Below, piece by piece: positions 35,512-45,278 of a DNA stretch of 64,000 nucleotides. A program made the translations under genes and the position numbers. The DNA is from Blastococcus sp. CCUG 61487. Its GTDB lineage: Bacteria; Actinomycetota; Actinomycetes; Mycobacteriales; Geodermatophilaceae. Where the stretch lies: positions 1 to 64,000 of the forward strand of contig NZ_LWUA01000266.1 in assembly GCF_005222955.1 (NCBI RefSeq), given 5' to 3'. Each line of letters starts with the position of its first letter. Within the stretch, counting starts at the first letter, position 1. A model generated the notes under the pieces. The model did not search any database and was not told the DNA's origin. It worked only from the letters and a program-made list of their open reading frames with translations.

Positions 35512-36426
35512 GTGCCCGTCGCGCTCGCCGTCGTCGTCAGCCCTCGCCTGCCGGGTCTCCTGGGCCCGCAGGGCTGGCAGGCCCTGGACGGCCGGCCGGT
35601 GGTCGCGGTGCCGGGCGCGGCCGCCACGGCGGAGGCGCTGCGCGCGGCCGGCTGGCACGTCGCGGACGTCCCCGACGCCGCCGCCGCGCAGGCCCGGCCG
35701 GACGCCGTCGTGCTGCTGACCGACGACGCGACGGACGCCTCCGGCGCCGAGGTGGTCGAGGGGCCACCGGAACCGCCCGGCGCCCGACTGCTGGACGTCG
35801 TCGCGGTGATGGACCGGCTGCGCTCGCCCGGCGGCTGCCCCTGGGACGCCGAGCAGACGCACGCCTCGCTGCGCGGCTACCTGCTGGAGGAGGCGCACGA
35901 GGCCTACGACGCGATCGTGGACGACGACGCCCCCGCCATGCGCGAGGAGCTCGGCGACGTGCTGCTGCAGGTGGTCTTCCACGCCCGGGTGGCCGCGGAG
36001 GCCGACCCGTCCCGCCGCTTCGACGTCGACGACGTCGCCGGTGACCTCGTCGACAAGCTGGTCCGCCGGCACCCGCACGTCTTCGGGGACGCAGGGGCGC
36101 GGGACGTCGCGGCGGTCGAGGCGGGCTGGGAGGAGATCAAGCAGGCGGAGAAGCAGCGCCGGTCGCCGACCGAGGGCGTCTCCCGATCCCAGCCGGCGGC
36201 GTCCTGGGGTGCGGCCCTGGTGCGCCGCGCCGGCCGGGCCGGGCTGACCACACCCGCGGCCGCCGAGCTGACGGTGGACAGCCCGGAGGCGCTGGGCGAG
36301 CGACTGCTGGCCGTCGTCACGGCCGCCGAGCAACGCGGCTGGGACGTCGAGGACGCCCTGCGGGAGGCGGTCCGGCGCTACGCCGGCGAGCTCGACGCCG
36401 AGGCGCACGGCCGGCCCGCGACCTGA
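35512..36426 (+). CDS. mazG: Nucleoside triphosphate pyrophosphohydrolase MazG
   Basis: Hydrolyses (d)NTPs, including damaged ones, to monophosphates. Of 304 residues, the first ~95 form an actinobacterial N-terminal extension with alternating beta/alpha pattern and no known motif. The catalytic MazG domain follows: RLRSPGGCPWDAEQTHASL, then the EExxE-type LEEAHEAYDAI and the EELGDVLLQVVFHA metal site, with a partial second copy after residue 230. Starts 4 bases after the lipoprotein gene. Confidence 0.94.
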   Translation: MPVALAVVVSPRLPGLLGPQGWQALDGRPVVAVPGAAATAEALRAAGWHVADVPDAAAAQARPDAVVLLTDDATDASGAEVVEGPPEPPGARLLDVVAVMDRLRSPGGCPWDAEQTHASLRGYLLEEAHEAYDAIVDDDAPAMREELGDVLLQVVFHARVAAEADPSRRFDVDDVAGDLVDKLVRRHPHVFGDAGARDVAAVEAGWEEIKQAEKQRRSPTEGVSRSQPAASWGAALVRRAGRAGLTTPAAAELTVDSPEALGERLLAVVTAAEQRGWDVEDALREAVRRYAGELDAEAHGRPAT

Positions 36427-36488
36427 TCCCGGGCGGGTCGTGACGCGTGGTGCGGGCGAGGCTCGCGAGGTGGAGCGGGCGCCCTGGT

Positions 36489-37781
<1,293 letters not shown>

Positions 37782-37791
37782 CCGGCCGGCC

Positions 37792-38388
37792 ATGAGCAGC
37801 GTTCGGGGACGGCGGGGTGGCGCGCCGCCACCTGGCTCCCGCAGCACCGGCCGCGCGCCGCGGGTCCACACGACCCGCCCGGTGCGCACCCGGCTGCGCT
37901 CCGGCACCCCGAACCCGACCCGGCGACCGGGCGAGCGGCGCGCGCCGCGCCGGCAGACCCGTCCGGTCACGTCCCCGGCCGTCCGTCGCCGTCCGCTGTT
38001 CACCGGCAAGGCGGCGCTGCTCATGACGCTGGTGCTGCTGCTGGCGCTCACGTTGGCCGGGCCGATCCGCCAGTACCTCGAGGGCCGCCAGGAGCTGGCC
38101 GAGCTCACCGCCGAGGGCGCCGCCCTCGACCGGCGGGCCGCGGAGCTCGAGCGGCAGCTGGACCGCCAGGCCGACCCGGCGTGGATCGAGCGGCAGGCGC
38201 GGGAGCGGCTCACCTACGTGCTGCCCGGTGACCGGCTGCTGGTCGTCGTCGACGGCGCGGCCGTCGAGGGCGACGCGGGCACGCTGGACGAGGCGGCTCG
38301 TCCCGCGCCGGCGCAGCCCTGGTACGAGGGCCTCATGGAGTCGCTGGCGCGTGCCGACGGCGACCTGCCCGAGGAGCCCGCCGAGTGA
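37792..38388 (+). CDS. FtsB/DivIC-family septum formation protein
   Basis: A 198-residue single-pass division protein. A long Arg/Pro-rich cytoplasmic tail (about residues 1-70) precedes one membrane helix (about 75-95), then a coiled coil rich in Glu, Leu and Arg (about 98-130), and the conserved DPAWIERQARERLTYVLPGD motif of the FtsB/DivIC family. The usual partner is FtsL in the divisome. The basic tail is longer than in model species, common in actinobacteria. Ends in a GTGA overlap with the DUF501 gene. Confidence 0.9.
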   Translation: MSSVRGRRGGAPPPGSRSTGRAPRVHTTRPVRTRLRSGTPNPTRRPGERRAPRRQTRPVTSPAVRRRPLFTGKAALLMTLVLLLALTLAGPIRQYLEGRQELAELTAEGAALDRRAAELERQLDRQADPAWIERQARERLTYVLPGDRLLVVVDGAAVEGDAGTLDEAARPAPAQPWYEGLMESLARADGDLPEEPAE

Positions 38389-38879
38389 CCTTCGACCCCG
38401 CCGACCGCGACGTCGTGGAGCGCCAGCTGGGCCGGCCACCGCGCGCGCTCGCGTCGGTCGCGCACCGCTGCCCCTGCGGGCAGCCCGACGTCGTCGAGAC
38501 CTCCCCCCGGCTCGAGGACGGCACCCCGTTCCCGACGCTGTACTACCTGACCTGTCCGCGTGCCTCGGCCGCCGCGAGCCGGCTGGAGTCCACGGGCCGG
38601 ATGCGCGAGTGGCAGGAGGAGCTCGCCACCGATCCCGACCTGGCCGACCGGTACCGGGCCGCGCACGAGGCCTACCTCGCCCAGCGGGACGCCAAGGACG
38701 TGCTGCCCACCCGGAACACCGCCGGCGGCATGCCCGACCGGGTCAAGTGCCTGCACGCGCTGGCCGCCCACAGCCTGGCCGCCGGTCCCGGGGTGAACCC
38801 CATCGGTGACCGCGCGCTGGCCGAGATGGGGGAGTGGTGGGCGAAGGGGCCCTGCGCCCTGCCCGAGGGTCCGGCGTGA
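38385..38879 (+). CDS. DUF501 family protein
   Basis: A 164-residue soluble protein of a conserved actinobacterial family of unknown function. Visible features: a CPCG pair (HRCPCGQPDV), then LTCPRASAAASRLESTG and DRVKCLHALAAHSLA, with conserved Cys and His residues that could bind a metal. It sits between ftsB and ppx with one-base-type GTGA overlaps on both sides, the same position as Rv1025 in M. tuberculosis (from memory). No function is claimed. Confidence 0.88.
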   Translation: MTFDPADRDVVERQLGRPPRALASVAHRCPCGQPDVVETSPRLEDGTPFPTLYYLTCPRASAAASRLESTGRMREWQEELATDPDLADRYRAAHEAYLAQRDAKDVLPTRNTAGGMPDRVKCLHALAAHSLAAGPGVNPIGDRALAEMGEWWAKGPCALPEGPA

Positions 38880-39832
38880 CCAGGGTCGCGGCGATCGACT
38901 GCGGCACGAACTCCATCCGGCTGCTGGTCGCGGACGTGCCGGTGACCGGTGGGCACACCGATCTCGTGCGCCGCATGGAGGTCGTGCGGCTCGGCCAGGG
39001 CGTCGACGCCACCGGCCGGCTGGCCGCCGAGGCGATCGAGCGCACCCGCACCGTGCTCGCCGAGTACGCCGAGACCGCCCGCGAACTGGGAGCCGAGGAC
39101 GTCCGCATGGTCGCGACCAGCGCGACCCGCGACGCCGCGAACAGGGACGAGTTCGAGCAGATGGTGCTCGCCACGCTCGGCCGGCTGCCCGACGTCGTCC
39201 CCGGCCGCGAGGAGGCCGAGCTCTCCTTCCGGGGGGCCACGGCCTCGCTCGAGTCCGCCGCGGCCCAGCACGGGGCGGCGGCGCCGGAGCCGCCGTTCCT
39301 CGTCGTCGACATCGGCGGCGGCTCGACGGAGTTCGTCTTGGGCGACGCCGCCGGGCTGCGCGCTGCCCGGTCGGTCGACGTCGGCTGCGTGCGGCTCACC
39401 GAGCGCCGGCTGCACGGCGACCCGCCGTCCACCGCTGAGGTCGACGCGACCGTCGCCGACATCCGGTCCGCGCTCGCGCTGGTCACCGCCGAGGTGCCGG
39501 TCGCCGAGGCGGCCACGCTGGTGGGCCTGGCGGGCTCCGTGACCACCGTCGCCGCCCTCGCGCTCGACCTGCCGGCCTACGACCCGCTGGCCATCCACGG
39601 CTCCCGGATCCCCGTCGCCGACGTGCGCCGGGTGAGCGACGACCTGCTGGCCATGCCGCGCACGCAGCGCGCCGCGCTGCCGGTGATGCACCCGGGACGC
39701 GTCGACGTCATCGGCGCCGGAGCGCTCATCCTCCGGGTGATCATGGACGAGTTCGGGATGGACGAGGTCGTGGTGAGCGAGCACGACATCCTCGACGGCA
39801 TCGCCCTCCGCCTCGCCCGCCCCCAGGCATAG
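38876..39832 (+). CDS. ppx: Exopolyphosphatase / pppGpp phosphohydrolase (Ppx/GppA)
   Basis: Releases phosphate from polyphosphate, or hydrolyses pppGpp. The 318-residue ASKHA-fold protein has the phosphate-1 motif AIDCGTNSIRLL, the catalytic Glu region REEAELSF, the phosphate-2 motif VVDIGGGSTEF and the GLAGSVTTVAAL motif. It is the short two-domain form, like the actinobacterial Ppx1 and unlike the ~500-residue E. coli enzyme. The GTG at 38876 overlaps the DUF501 stop and is preferred over an upstream GTG. Confidence 0.94.
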   Translation: MTRVAAIDCGTNSIRLLVADVPVTGGHTDLVRRMEVVRLGQGVDATGRLAAEAIERTRTVLAEYAETARELGAEDVRMVATSATRDAANRDEFEQMVLATLGRLPDVVPGREEAELSFRGATASLESAAAQHGAAAPEPPFLVVDIGGGSTEFVLGDAAGLRAARSVDVGCVRLTERRLHGDPPSTAEVDATVADIRSALALVTAEVPVAEAATLVGLAGSVTTVAALALDLPAYDPLAIHGSRIPVADVRRVSDDLLAMPRTQRAALPVMHPGRVDVIGAGALILRVIMDEFGMDEVVVSEHDILDGIALRLARPQA

Positions 39833-39874
39833 GAGGCTCTACCGATGGTTCGGGGCGCTGGACGTATGCCTGGG
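39822..39874. repeat. Inverted repeat at the ppx-udgB junction
   Basis: CCCAGGCATA (39822-39831) and TATGCCTGGG (39865-39874) are exact reverse complements 33 bases apart, with a small CCGA/TCGG hairpin between. It covers the ppx stop and ends 5 bases before the udgB ATG. Could be a terminator or operator. Confidence 0.55.
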
Positions 39875-39879
39875 TTCCC

Positions 39880-40647
39880 ATGCCCGTAGACGCCGGGGGG
39901 TTCCCCGTCACCCGCACGCGCGCCGGGGTCGTCCGTGCCGCCCGCAACGTGCCCGACCTGGCGACCCTCGACGAGCGGATCTCCGGCTGCTACGCCTGTC
40001 CCCGGCTGGTGGCCTGGCGGGAGGAGGTCGCCCGCGTCAAGCGCGCGTCCTTCCGCGACTGGGACTACTGGGGCCGTCCGGTGCCGGGCATGGGCCCGTC
40101 CGACGCCCGCATCGCCGTCGTCGGGCTGGCCCCGGCCGCCCACGGCGGCAACCGCACCGGCCGGGTGTTCACCGGTGACCGCAGCGGTGACTGGATCTTC
40201 GCCGCGCTCTGGCGGGCGGGCCTGGCCAACCAGCCGACGTCCACGCACCTCGGCGACGGCCTGGAGCTCACCGACGTCCGGGTCGCCGCCTCGGTGCGCT
40301 GCGCCCCACCGGCCAACGCGCCCACCCCGGAGGAGCGCGACACCTGCTCGCCGTGGCTGGCCCGCGAGCTGGAGCTCCTGCCCCGGCTGCGGGTGATCAT
40401 GGTGCTCGGCGGCTTCGGCTGGACGGCGCTGTGGCCGGTCCTCGCCGCGGCGGGCTACGCGATCCCGCGGCCCCGGCCGGTGTTCGGGCACGGCGCCGAG
40501 GTGGAGCTGACCGGGCCGCGCGGGCCGCTCACCGTGCTCGGCAGCTACCACGTCAGCCAGCAGAACACCTTCACCGGCAAGCTGACCGAGCCGATGCTCG
40601 ACGCCGTCCTCACCCGGGCGAACGAGATCGCCGCGACCGTCGCCTGA
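39880..40647 (+). CDS. udgB: Family 5 uracil-DNA glycosylase (UdgB)
   Basis: Removes uracil and other deaminated bases from DNA. The 255-residue protein has the UDGb motif 1 GLAPAAHGGNRTGR and motif GSYHVSQQNTFTGKLT near the C-terminus. Cysteines in GCYACPRL and in the CAPPANAP...DTC segment are placed to hold the 4Fe-4S cluster of families 4 and 5. Motif 1 lacks the polar catalytic Asp/Asn of family 1, as is normal for family 5. An inverted repeat lies directly before the ATG. High-GC genomes suffer cytosine deamination, which fits its presence. Confidence 0.93.
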   Translation: MPVDAGGFPVTRTRAGVVRAARNVPDLATLDERISGCYACPRLVAWREEVARVKRASFRDWDYWGRPVPGMGPSDARIAVVGLAPAAHGGNRTGRVFTGDRSGDWIFAALWRAGLANQPTSTHLGDGLELTDVRVAASVRCAPPANAPTPEERDTCSPWLARELELLPRLRVIMVLGGFGWTALWPVLAAAGYAIPRPRPVFGHGAEVELTGPRGPLTVLGSYHVSQQNTFTGKLTEPMLDAVLTRANEIAATVA

Positions 40648-40670
40648 CGCACCGCTACCGTGCGCAGCGC

Positions 40671-40744
40671 GCCCCCGTAGCCCAAGTGGCAGAGGCAGGC
40701 CCCTTAAAAGGGTCCCAGTGTCGGTTCGAGCCCGACCGGGGGCA
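40671..40744 (+). tRNA. tRNA with UAA anticodon, read as tRNA-Leu, short variable arm
   Basis: 74 bases without encoded CCA. Acceptor GCCCCCG/CGGGGGC, discriminator A, anticodon stem GGCCC/GGGTC around loop CTTAAAA (anticodon UAA), T-stem GTCGG/CCGAC around TTCGAGC. The variable region is only 5 bases (CCAGT), whereas bacterial tRNA-Leu normally has a long arm. The T-loop fixes the plus strand, so a Lys reading on the other strand is excluded. Confidence 0.8.
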
Positions 40745-40880
40745 CCGTGCGCCGTCCCGTACGGGTGATCCGGATCGGGCGACACGCCGGAACTAGCGAG
40801 GCGCCCGCTGCGTTGACCAGACCGAGTGGAGTGCACCACCGTGTACGCCACGACCCACAGGTCACCTCGAGGAGATGACG

Positions 40881-41678
40881 ATGGCCAGCAACAACCCCGC
40901 GTTCCGGGGGCTCGGTGGTGCCGGCGGAGGCCAGCAGTACGCAGGCTGGGGCACCGCGCAGCAGCCCACCCCGACGCAGGACCCCTATGCCGCTCCGTCG
41001 CCCTACGCGGCGACGACCACCAAGTACATGACGATGGACGACGTCGTCACCAAGACGGGTCTGTCCTTCCTGGTCACCGTCCTGGCGGCCGCGTTCGTCT
41101 GGGCCCTCCCGGGTGACGCCGCATGGGGCCTGGCCCTGCCGGCGGTGCTCGTCGCGTTCGTGCTCGGCCTGGTGATCTCGTTCAAGCAGATCGCCCACCC
41201 GGCCGCCACGCTGTCCTACGGCGCCCTCTACGGCGTCGCGCTGGGCGCCATCAGCGAGGCGTTCAACACCATCTACCCCGGCATCGTCATGCAGGCGCTG
41301 ATCGGCACCTTCGGTGTCTTCGGCGGCATGCTGGTGGTCTACAAGACCGGCGCCGTCCGGGTGACCCCCAAGATGACCCGCTGGGTGATCGGCGCGCTCG
41401 TCGGTGCCCTGGTGCTGATGATCGCCAACTTCGTCGCCTACTTCTTCATGGACGACGGCCTCGGCATCCGCAGCGACGGCCCGCTCGGCATCCTGTTCAG
41501 CCTCGTGATGATCGGCATCGCCGCGTTCCTGCTGCTGATGGACTTCGACATGGCCGACGAGGCGATCCGGCGCGGCGCCCCGGCCAAGTTCGCCTGGTAC
41601 ATCGCGTTCGGGCTGCTGATCACCGTGGTCTGGCTGTACATCGAGATCCTGCGGCTGCTCAGCTACCTGCGCGAGTAG
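40881..41678 (+). CDS. Bax inhibitor-1 / YccA family membrane protein
   Basis: A 265-residue protein with a flexible Gly/Gln/Pro-rich N-terminus (about residues 1-45) and seven predicted membrane helices. Family features include GALYGVALGAISEAFN in the second/third helices and acidic residues in the last loops (MDFDMADEAI), which in homologues form a pH-sensing calcium leak channel. GAGGAG at 40869-40874 sits 6 bases before the ATG at 40881 and touches the ATG at 40875, so 40881 is the start. Two terminators follow. Confidence 0.9.
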   Translation: MASNNPAFRGLGGAGGGQQYAGWGTAQQPTPTQDPYAAPSPYAATTTKYMTMDDVVTKTGLSFLVTVLAAAFVWALPGDAAWGLALPAVLVAFVLGLVISFKQIAHPAATLSYGALYGVALGAISEAFNTIYPGIVMQALIGTFGVFGGMLVVYKTGAVRVTPKMTRWVIGALVGALVLMIANFVAYFFMDDGLGIRSDGPLGILFSLVMIGIAAFLLLMDFDMADEAIRRGAPAKFAWYIAFGLLITVVWLYIEILRLLSYLRE

Positions 41679-41691
41679 CAGCTCCCGGCAC

Positions 41692-41734
41692 ACGACAGTG
41701 GCCCGGTCCCCGCGAGGGGCCGGGCCACTGTCGT
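41692..41734 (+). terminator. Terminator 1 after the Bax1-I gene
   Basis: A 15-bp perfect stem topped by a single-base bulge and a CCCC/GGGG stem with a GCGA loop. Shares the GGCCCGGTCCCC core with the next hairpin. Confidence 0.8.
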
Positions 41735-41761
41735 CTCCGGCGCCGGCCGGTCCGGGAACGA

Positions 41762-41797
41762 CAACGGCCCGGTCCCCTACCGGGGACCGGGCCGTTG
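41762..41797. terminator. Terminator 2, facing the thiolase gene
   Basis: A 16-bp perfect stem with loop TACC. It lies 18 bases past the thiolase stop on the minus strand, so it probably serves the thiolase and works in both directions. Confidence 0.82.
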
Positions 41798-41815
41798 CGC
41801 GGTATCAGCGCGTGA

Positions 41816-43036
41816 TCAGGAGAGGCGCTCGATGATCATCGCCATGCCCATGCCGCCACCGACGCACATGGTCTCCAGACCGAACGTCTTGTCGCGGGTC
41901 TGCAGGCCGTTGATCAGCGTGCCGGTGATGCGCGCGCCGGTCATGCCGAACGGGTGGCCGACGGCGATGGCGCCACCGTTGACGTTCAGCTTGTCGATGT
42001 CGATGTTCAGGTCGCGGTAGCTCGGGATGACCTGGGCGGCGAACGCCTCGTTGATCTCGACGAGGTCGATGTCGTCGATGGTCATGCCCGCACGCTTGAG
42101 CGCCAGCTTCGAGGCGTCGACCGGGCCGTAGCCCATGATCTCCGGCGAGAGGCCGGTGACCGCGGTGGAGACGATGCGGGCCAGCGGGGTCAGGCCCAGC
42201 TCCGCGGCCTTGGTGTCGCTCATGACGACCACGGCGGCCGCACCGTCGTTGAGCGGACAGGCGTTGCCGGCGGTGGCGCGGCCGTCGGGACGGAAGGCCG
42301 GCTTGAGGGCGGCCAGGCCCTCGAGCGTGGTGCCGCGGCGGGGGCCGTCGTCCTGGCTGACCACGGTGCCGTCGGGGGTGGTCACCGGGGTGATCTCGCG
42401 GGCCCAGAAACCGTTGTCGATCGACTCGACGGCGAGGTTCTGGCTGCGGACGGCGTACTCGTCCATCTCCTGGCGGGAGACGCCCTTGAGCAGCGCCAGG
42501 TTCTCGGCGGTCTGGCCCATCGCGATGTAGACGTCGGGCAGGTCGCCGTTCTCGCGGGGGTCGGTCCAGCTGTCCGCACCGCTCTCGGCGGCCTTGGCGG
42601 CCTTGGCCTGGGCGGCCTCGAAGACGGGGTTCTTCGTGTCCGGCAGGCCGTCGCTGTTGCCCTTCACGAACCGGGAGACCATCTCGACGCCCGCCGAGAT
42701 GAACACGTCGCCCTCACCGGCCTTGATGGCGTGCATGGCCATCCGGGTGGTCTGCAGCGACGAGGAGCAGTAGCGGGTGATGGTCGTGCCGGGCAGGTGG
42801 TCCATGCCCATGAGGACGCTGACCACGCGGCCCATGTTGTAGCCCTGCTCGCCACCGGGGAGCCCGACGCCCAGCATGAGGTCGTCGACGTCGCGGGGGT
42901 CGAGAGCCGGCACCTTGTCCAGCGCCGCCTTGACGATGGTGGCGGCGAGGTCGTCCGGGCGGATGTCCTTCAGCGAGCCCTTGAAGGCGCGGCCGATGGG
43001 GGAGCGCGCAGTGGAAACGATGACTGCTTCGGGCAT
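41816..43036 (-). CDS. Acetyl-CoA C-acyltransferase (thiolase)
   Basis: Condenses or cleaves acyl-CoA in beta-oxidation or acetoacetyl-CoA formation. The 406-residue protein has the catalytic Cys90 in RYCSSSLQT, the NEAFA segment, GHPFGMTGAR with the active His, and the second catalytic Cys in MCVGGGMGMA. GGAGG four bases upstream selects the ATG at 43036 over an ATG 10 codons earlier. The length and the large loop domain fit FadA-type thiolases. It stands alone without a FadB partner here. Confidence 0.95.
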   Translation of the reverse strand: MPEAVIVSTARSPIGRAFKGSLKDIRPDDLAATIVKAALDKVPALDPRDVDDLMLGVGLPGGEQGYNMGRVVSVLMGMDHLPGTTITRYCSSSLQTTRMAMHAIKAGEGDVFISAGVEMVSRFVKGNSDGLPDTKNPVFEAAQAKAAKAAESGADSWTDPRENGDLPDVYIAMGQTAENLALLKGVSRQEMDEYAVRSQNLAVESIDNGFWAREITPVTTPDGTVVSQDDGPRRGTTLEGLAALKPAFRPDGRATAGNACPLNDGAAAVVVMSDTKAAELGLTPLARIVSTAVTGLSPEIMGYGPVDASKLALKRAGMTIDDIDLVEINEAFAAQVIPSYRDLNIDIDKLNVNGGAIAVGHPFGMTGARITGTLINGLQTRDKTFGLETMCVGGGMGMAMIIERLS

Positions 43037-43170
43037 GGGTCCTCCACGATGAGGGGGTCCGGTCACGGGTTCGCCGGACGTGAGGTCACCTGTGAAACTA
43101 CCCCGGCCGCTCCGGGCGCTATGAGCCGCGGCACAGGGGTGGGCCGGTTGTGCCCCGTGTCACGCAGCCG

Positions 43171-44187
43171 CTACGGGGCGACCGGCTCCGGTTCGGTCCG
43201 TCCGGCCGCGCCGGGCGTGGGGATCTCGGGAGCGCGGCGACGGCGCAGCAGGGCCCAGCCGCCGCGGGCCCCGGTCGTGCCGTCGGCCTTCGCGGCGCTC
43301 TGGACCTCGGTCCCCGGCCGGTTGACGGCGCGGGCGGCGGCGCTGGCGACCGGGCGGACCGACTGGCGGCGCGGGCCACGACGCCGCTCGGCGGTGGCCG
43401 GCCAGACGCCGAGCGCGTCGGCGACCGACGGCAGGATCACCGCCGCCGCGTGCGCGTAGCCGGCGGCGCTGGGGTGGAACTCGTCGTGGCTGAACAGCGT
43501 GCGGTCGGAGGCGAACGAGGGCCCGAGCACCGAACCGAGGGAGACCGTGCGTCCGCCGGCCTCGACGACGGCGATGGTCTGCGCCGCGGCCATCTGCCGG
43601 CTCCAGCGCCGGGCCAGGGTGCGCAGCGGCTGCGCGATCGGACGGACCGTGCCCAGGTCGGGGCAGGTGCCGACCACGACCTCGGCGCCGGCGGCGCGGA
43701 GCCGGCGCACGGCGTCGGCCAGGTGGCGCACCGAGACGGCTGGACGCGTGCGGCTCGTGACGTCGTTGGCGCCGATCATGATCAGCGCGACGTCCGGCTC
43801 CTCCTCGAGCGCGGCGTCGACCTGCTCGTCCAGCTGGGGGGACTTGGCGCCGGAGACGGCCAGCCTGGTCAGCCGCACCGGGCGCTCGGCGAGCTCGGCG
43901 AGCGCGGACGCGATCAGGACGCCCGGGGTCTCGGCGGCCCGCTGGACCCCGAGGCCGACGGCGCTGGAGTCGCCGAGCACGGTGAAGGAGATGGGCTTGC
44001 CGCGCCCACGTCCGTAGATGCCGTCGCCGGACGGCGGGTCCGGCTGGCGGCGGGCCTCGACCCGCCGGCGGGCCGCGCGCGCCTCCTCGCGGAGGAGGGC
44101 GACCACGATCGCACCCGCGAGCCCGACGCCGCCCCCGCCGTAGGCGGCACCGGTCGCCAGCCGTCGCGCTCTCGCCGCTCGGGTCAC
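43171..44187 (-). CDS. SGNH/GDSL hydrolase family protein, membrane-anchored
   Basis: A 338-residue protein. An N-terminal signal-like helix (about residues 12-32) is followed by an SGNH hydrolase domain with all four blocks: GDSSAVG (Ser nucleophile), a Gly in the SGAKSPQ loop, GANDVT (Asn), and DEFHPS (Asp and His). The last ~80 residues are an Arg/Ala/Pro-rich tail. Enzymes of this type remove acetyl or acyl esters from glycans or lipids. GGAGGGAGG lies 4 bases upstream of the GTG start. A 134-base gap separates it from the thiolase. Confidence 0.9.
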   Translation of the reverse strand: MTRAARARRLATGAAYGGGGVGLAGAIVVALLREEARAARRRVEARRQPDPPSGDGIYGRGRGKPISFTVLGDSSAVGLGVQRAAETPGVLIASALAELAERPVRLTRLAVSGAKSPQLDEQVDAALEEEPDVALIMIGANDVTSRTRPAVSVRHLADAVRRLRAAGAEVVVGTCPDLGTVRPIAQPLRTLARRWSRQMAAAQTIAVVEAGGRTVSLGSVLGPSFASDRTLFSHDEFHPSAAGYAHAAAVILPSVADALGVWPATAERRRGPRRQSVRPVASAAARAVNRPGTEVQSAAKADGTTGARGGWALLRRRRAPEIPTPGAAGRTEPEPVAP

Positions 44188-44394
44188 GGTGCCTCCCTCC
44201 GGTGTCGGTGTCCGGCCTCACCTGCGCCGATCGCCGTCACCGAGGCTATCGGCCTCTCCTGTTCCGGGCTGAGCCCGTGTCCCTCCTCGGTGTGACCGGG
44301 ACCACATCTCTGACCGGTCGACAGGTGTGGTGCCGGGGCACCCGTTCGAGCGAGACCGGCCCGCGCGGGGGGCTCCGCGCGGCGGTCGCGGCAC

Positions 44395-44400
44395 TAGCGT
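44395..44400 (+). promoter_or_regulatory. -10-like hexamer, leaderless start of the 44409 gene
   Basis: TAGCGT lies 8 bases before the ATG. The same hexamer precedes the ABC exporter (50133) and lies upstream of the PhoH gene (63387). Confidence 0.4.
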
Positions 44401-44408
44401 CGATCCTC

Positions 44409-45272
44409 ATGCGCGCACCCGTCCGAGGCATCCGTGGCCGCTGGCCGCGTTCCCTGGAGCGCCTGGCGCCACGGCTGTTCCGGGTCGACCCCAGGGTCCT
44501 CCTCGACGAGGAGCCCTCCGCCGAGGACTTCCGTGCGGCGATGTCCATCCTGCACGTCGGCGCGACGATCAAGATCACCGGCGCCAACCGGCACGCCGCG
44601 GCCGACGCGCTGCTGCTCGAGCACGTGGACCTGGCCGGTGCCTCGCTCGTCGACATCGGCGCGTCCGACGGCTCCACCTCGGTCGAGCTCGTCGCGAAGC
44701 TCCCGGACTTCCGGTCCTACGTGATCGCCGACTTGTACCTCCACCTCGACGCCGTGCAGACCCGGCGGCACGTGTTCTTCCACGACGCCGAGGGCACCTG
44801 CGTGCTCGTCGCCGGGCGCCGGCTGCTGGCCTGGCCGTCGCTGGCGCGGTGGGTGCGGGTGCTGTGGACCCCGCTGATCGCGGCGGCCCGCCGGAGGGGC
44901 ACCCGGCGCACGGTCCTGCTGCTCGGTCCGGATGCCCGCCGGCTGCTGCGCGAGGACCCTCGCGTCGCCACGCGCGTGCACGACGTGTTCCAGCCGTGGG
45001 AGGGACCGTCCCCCGACGTCATCAAGGTGGCGAACCTCCTGCGCCGGCTGTACTTCGGCGACGAGGACATCCAGCGGGCGCTGGGCGCCCTGCTGGAGAG
45101 CCTGGACGAGGGCGGCCACCTGCTGCTCCTCGACAACCCGCGGATCGCGGGCATCGACCTGCGCGCCGGCCTGTACCGGCGGGTGGGCGGAAGGTTCACC
45201 GTGGTGGCCGAAACCGAGCACGCCCCGGAGATCGCCGACCTCGTGCGGTCGGAGCAGCTCAGCGTCGCCTGA
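44409..45272 (+). CDS. Class I methyltransferase-like protein
   Basis: A 287-residue protein. The stretch SLVDIGASDGSTSVELVAK near residues 79-97 looks like motif I of SAM-dependent methyltransferases. After a variable middle, PDVIKVANLLRRLYFGDEDI with a following GGHLLLLDNPRI resembles the CheR-like methyltransferase layout (N at the catalytic strand, then a carry-through helix). No membrane helix or signal is clear. The ATG at 44409 follows a TAGCGT hexamer and lacks a ribosome site; the open frame extends upstream, but that part does not look coding. Substrate unknown. Confidence 0.65.
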   Translation: MRAPVRGIRGRWPRSLERLAPRLFRVDPRVLLDEEPSAEDFRAAMSILHVGATIKITGANRHAAADALLLEHVDLAGASLVDIGASDGSTSVELVAKLPDFRSYVIADLYLHLDAVQTRRHVFFHDAEGTCVLVAGRRLLAWPSLARWVRVLWTPLIAAARRRGTRRTVLLLGPDARRLLREDPRVATRVHDVFQPWEGPSPDVIKVANLLRRLYFGDEDIQRALGALLESLDEGGHLLLLDNPRIAGIDLRAGLYRRVGGRFTVVAETEHAPEIADLVRSEQLSVA

Positions 45273-45278
45273 CGCCCC

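Noticed and set aside
40671-40744. tRNA-Lys (UUU) on the minus strand
   Set aside because: The TTCGAGC T-loop and stem order are only right on the plus strand.
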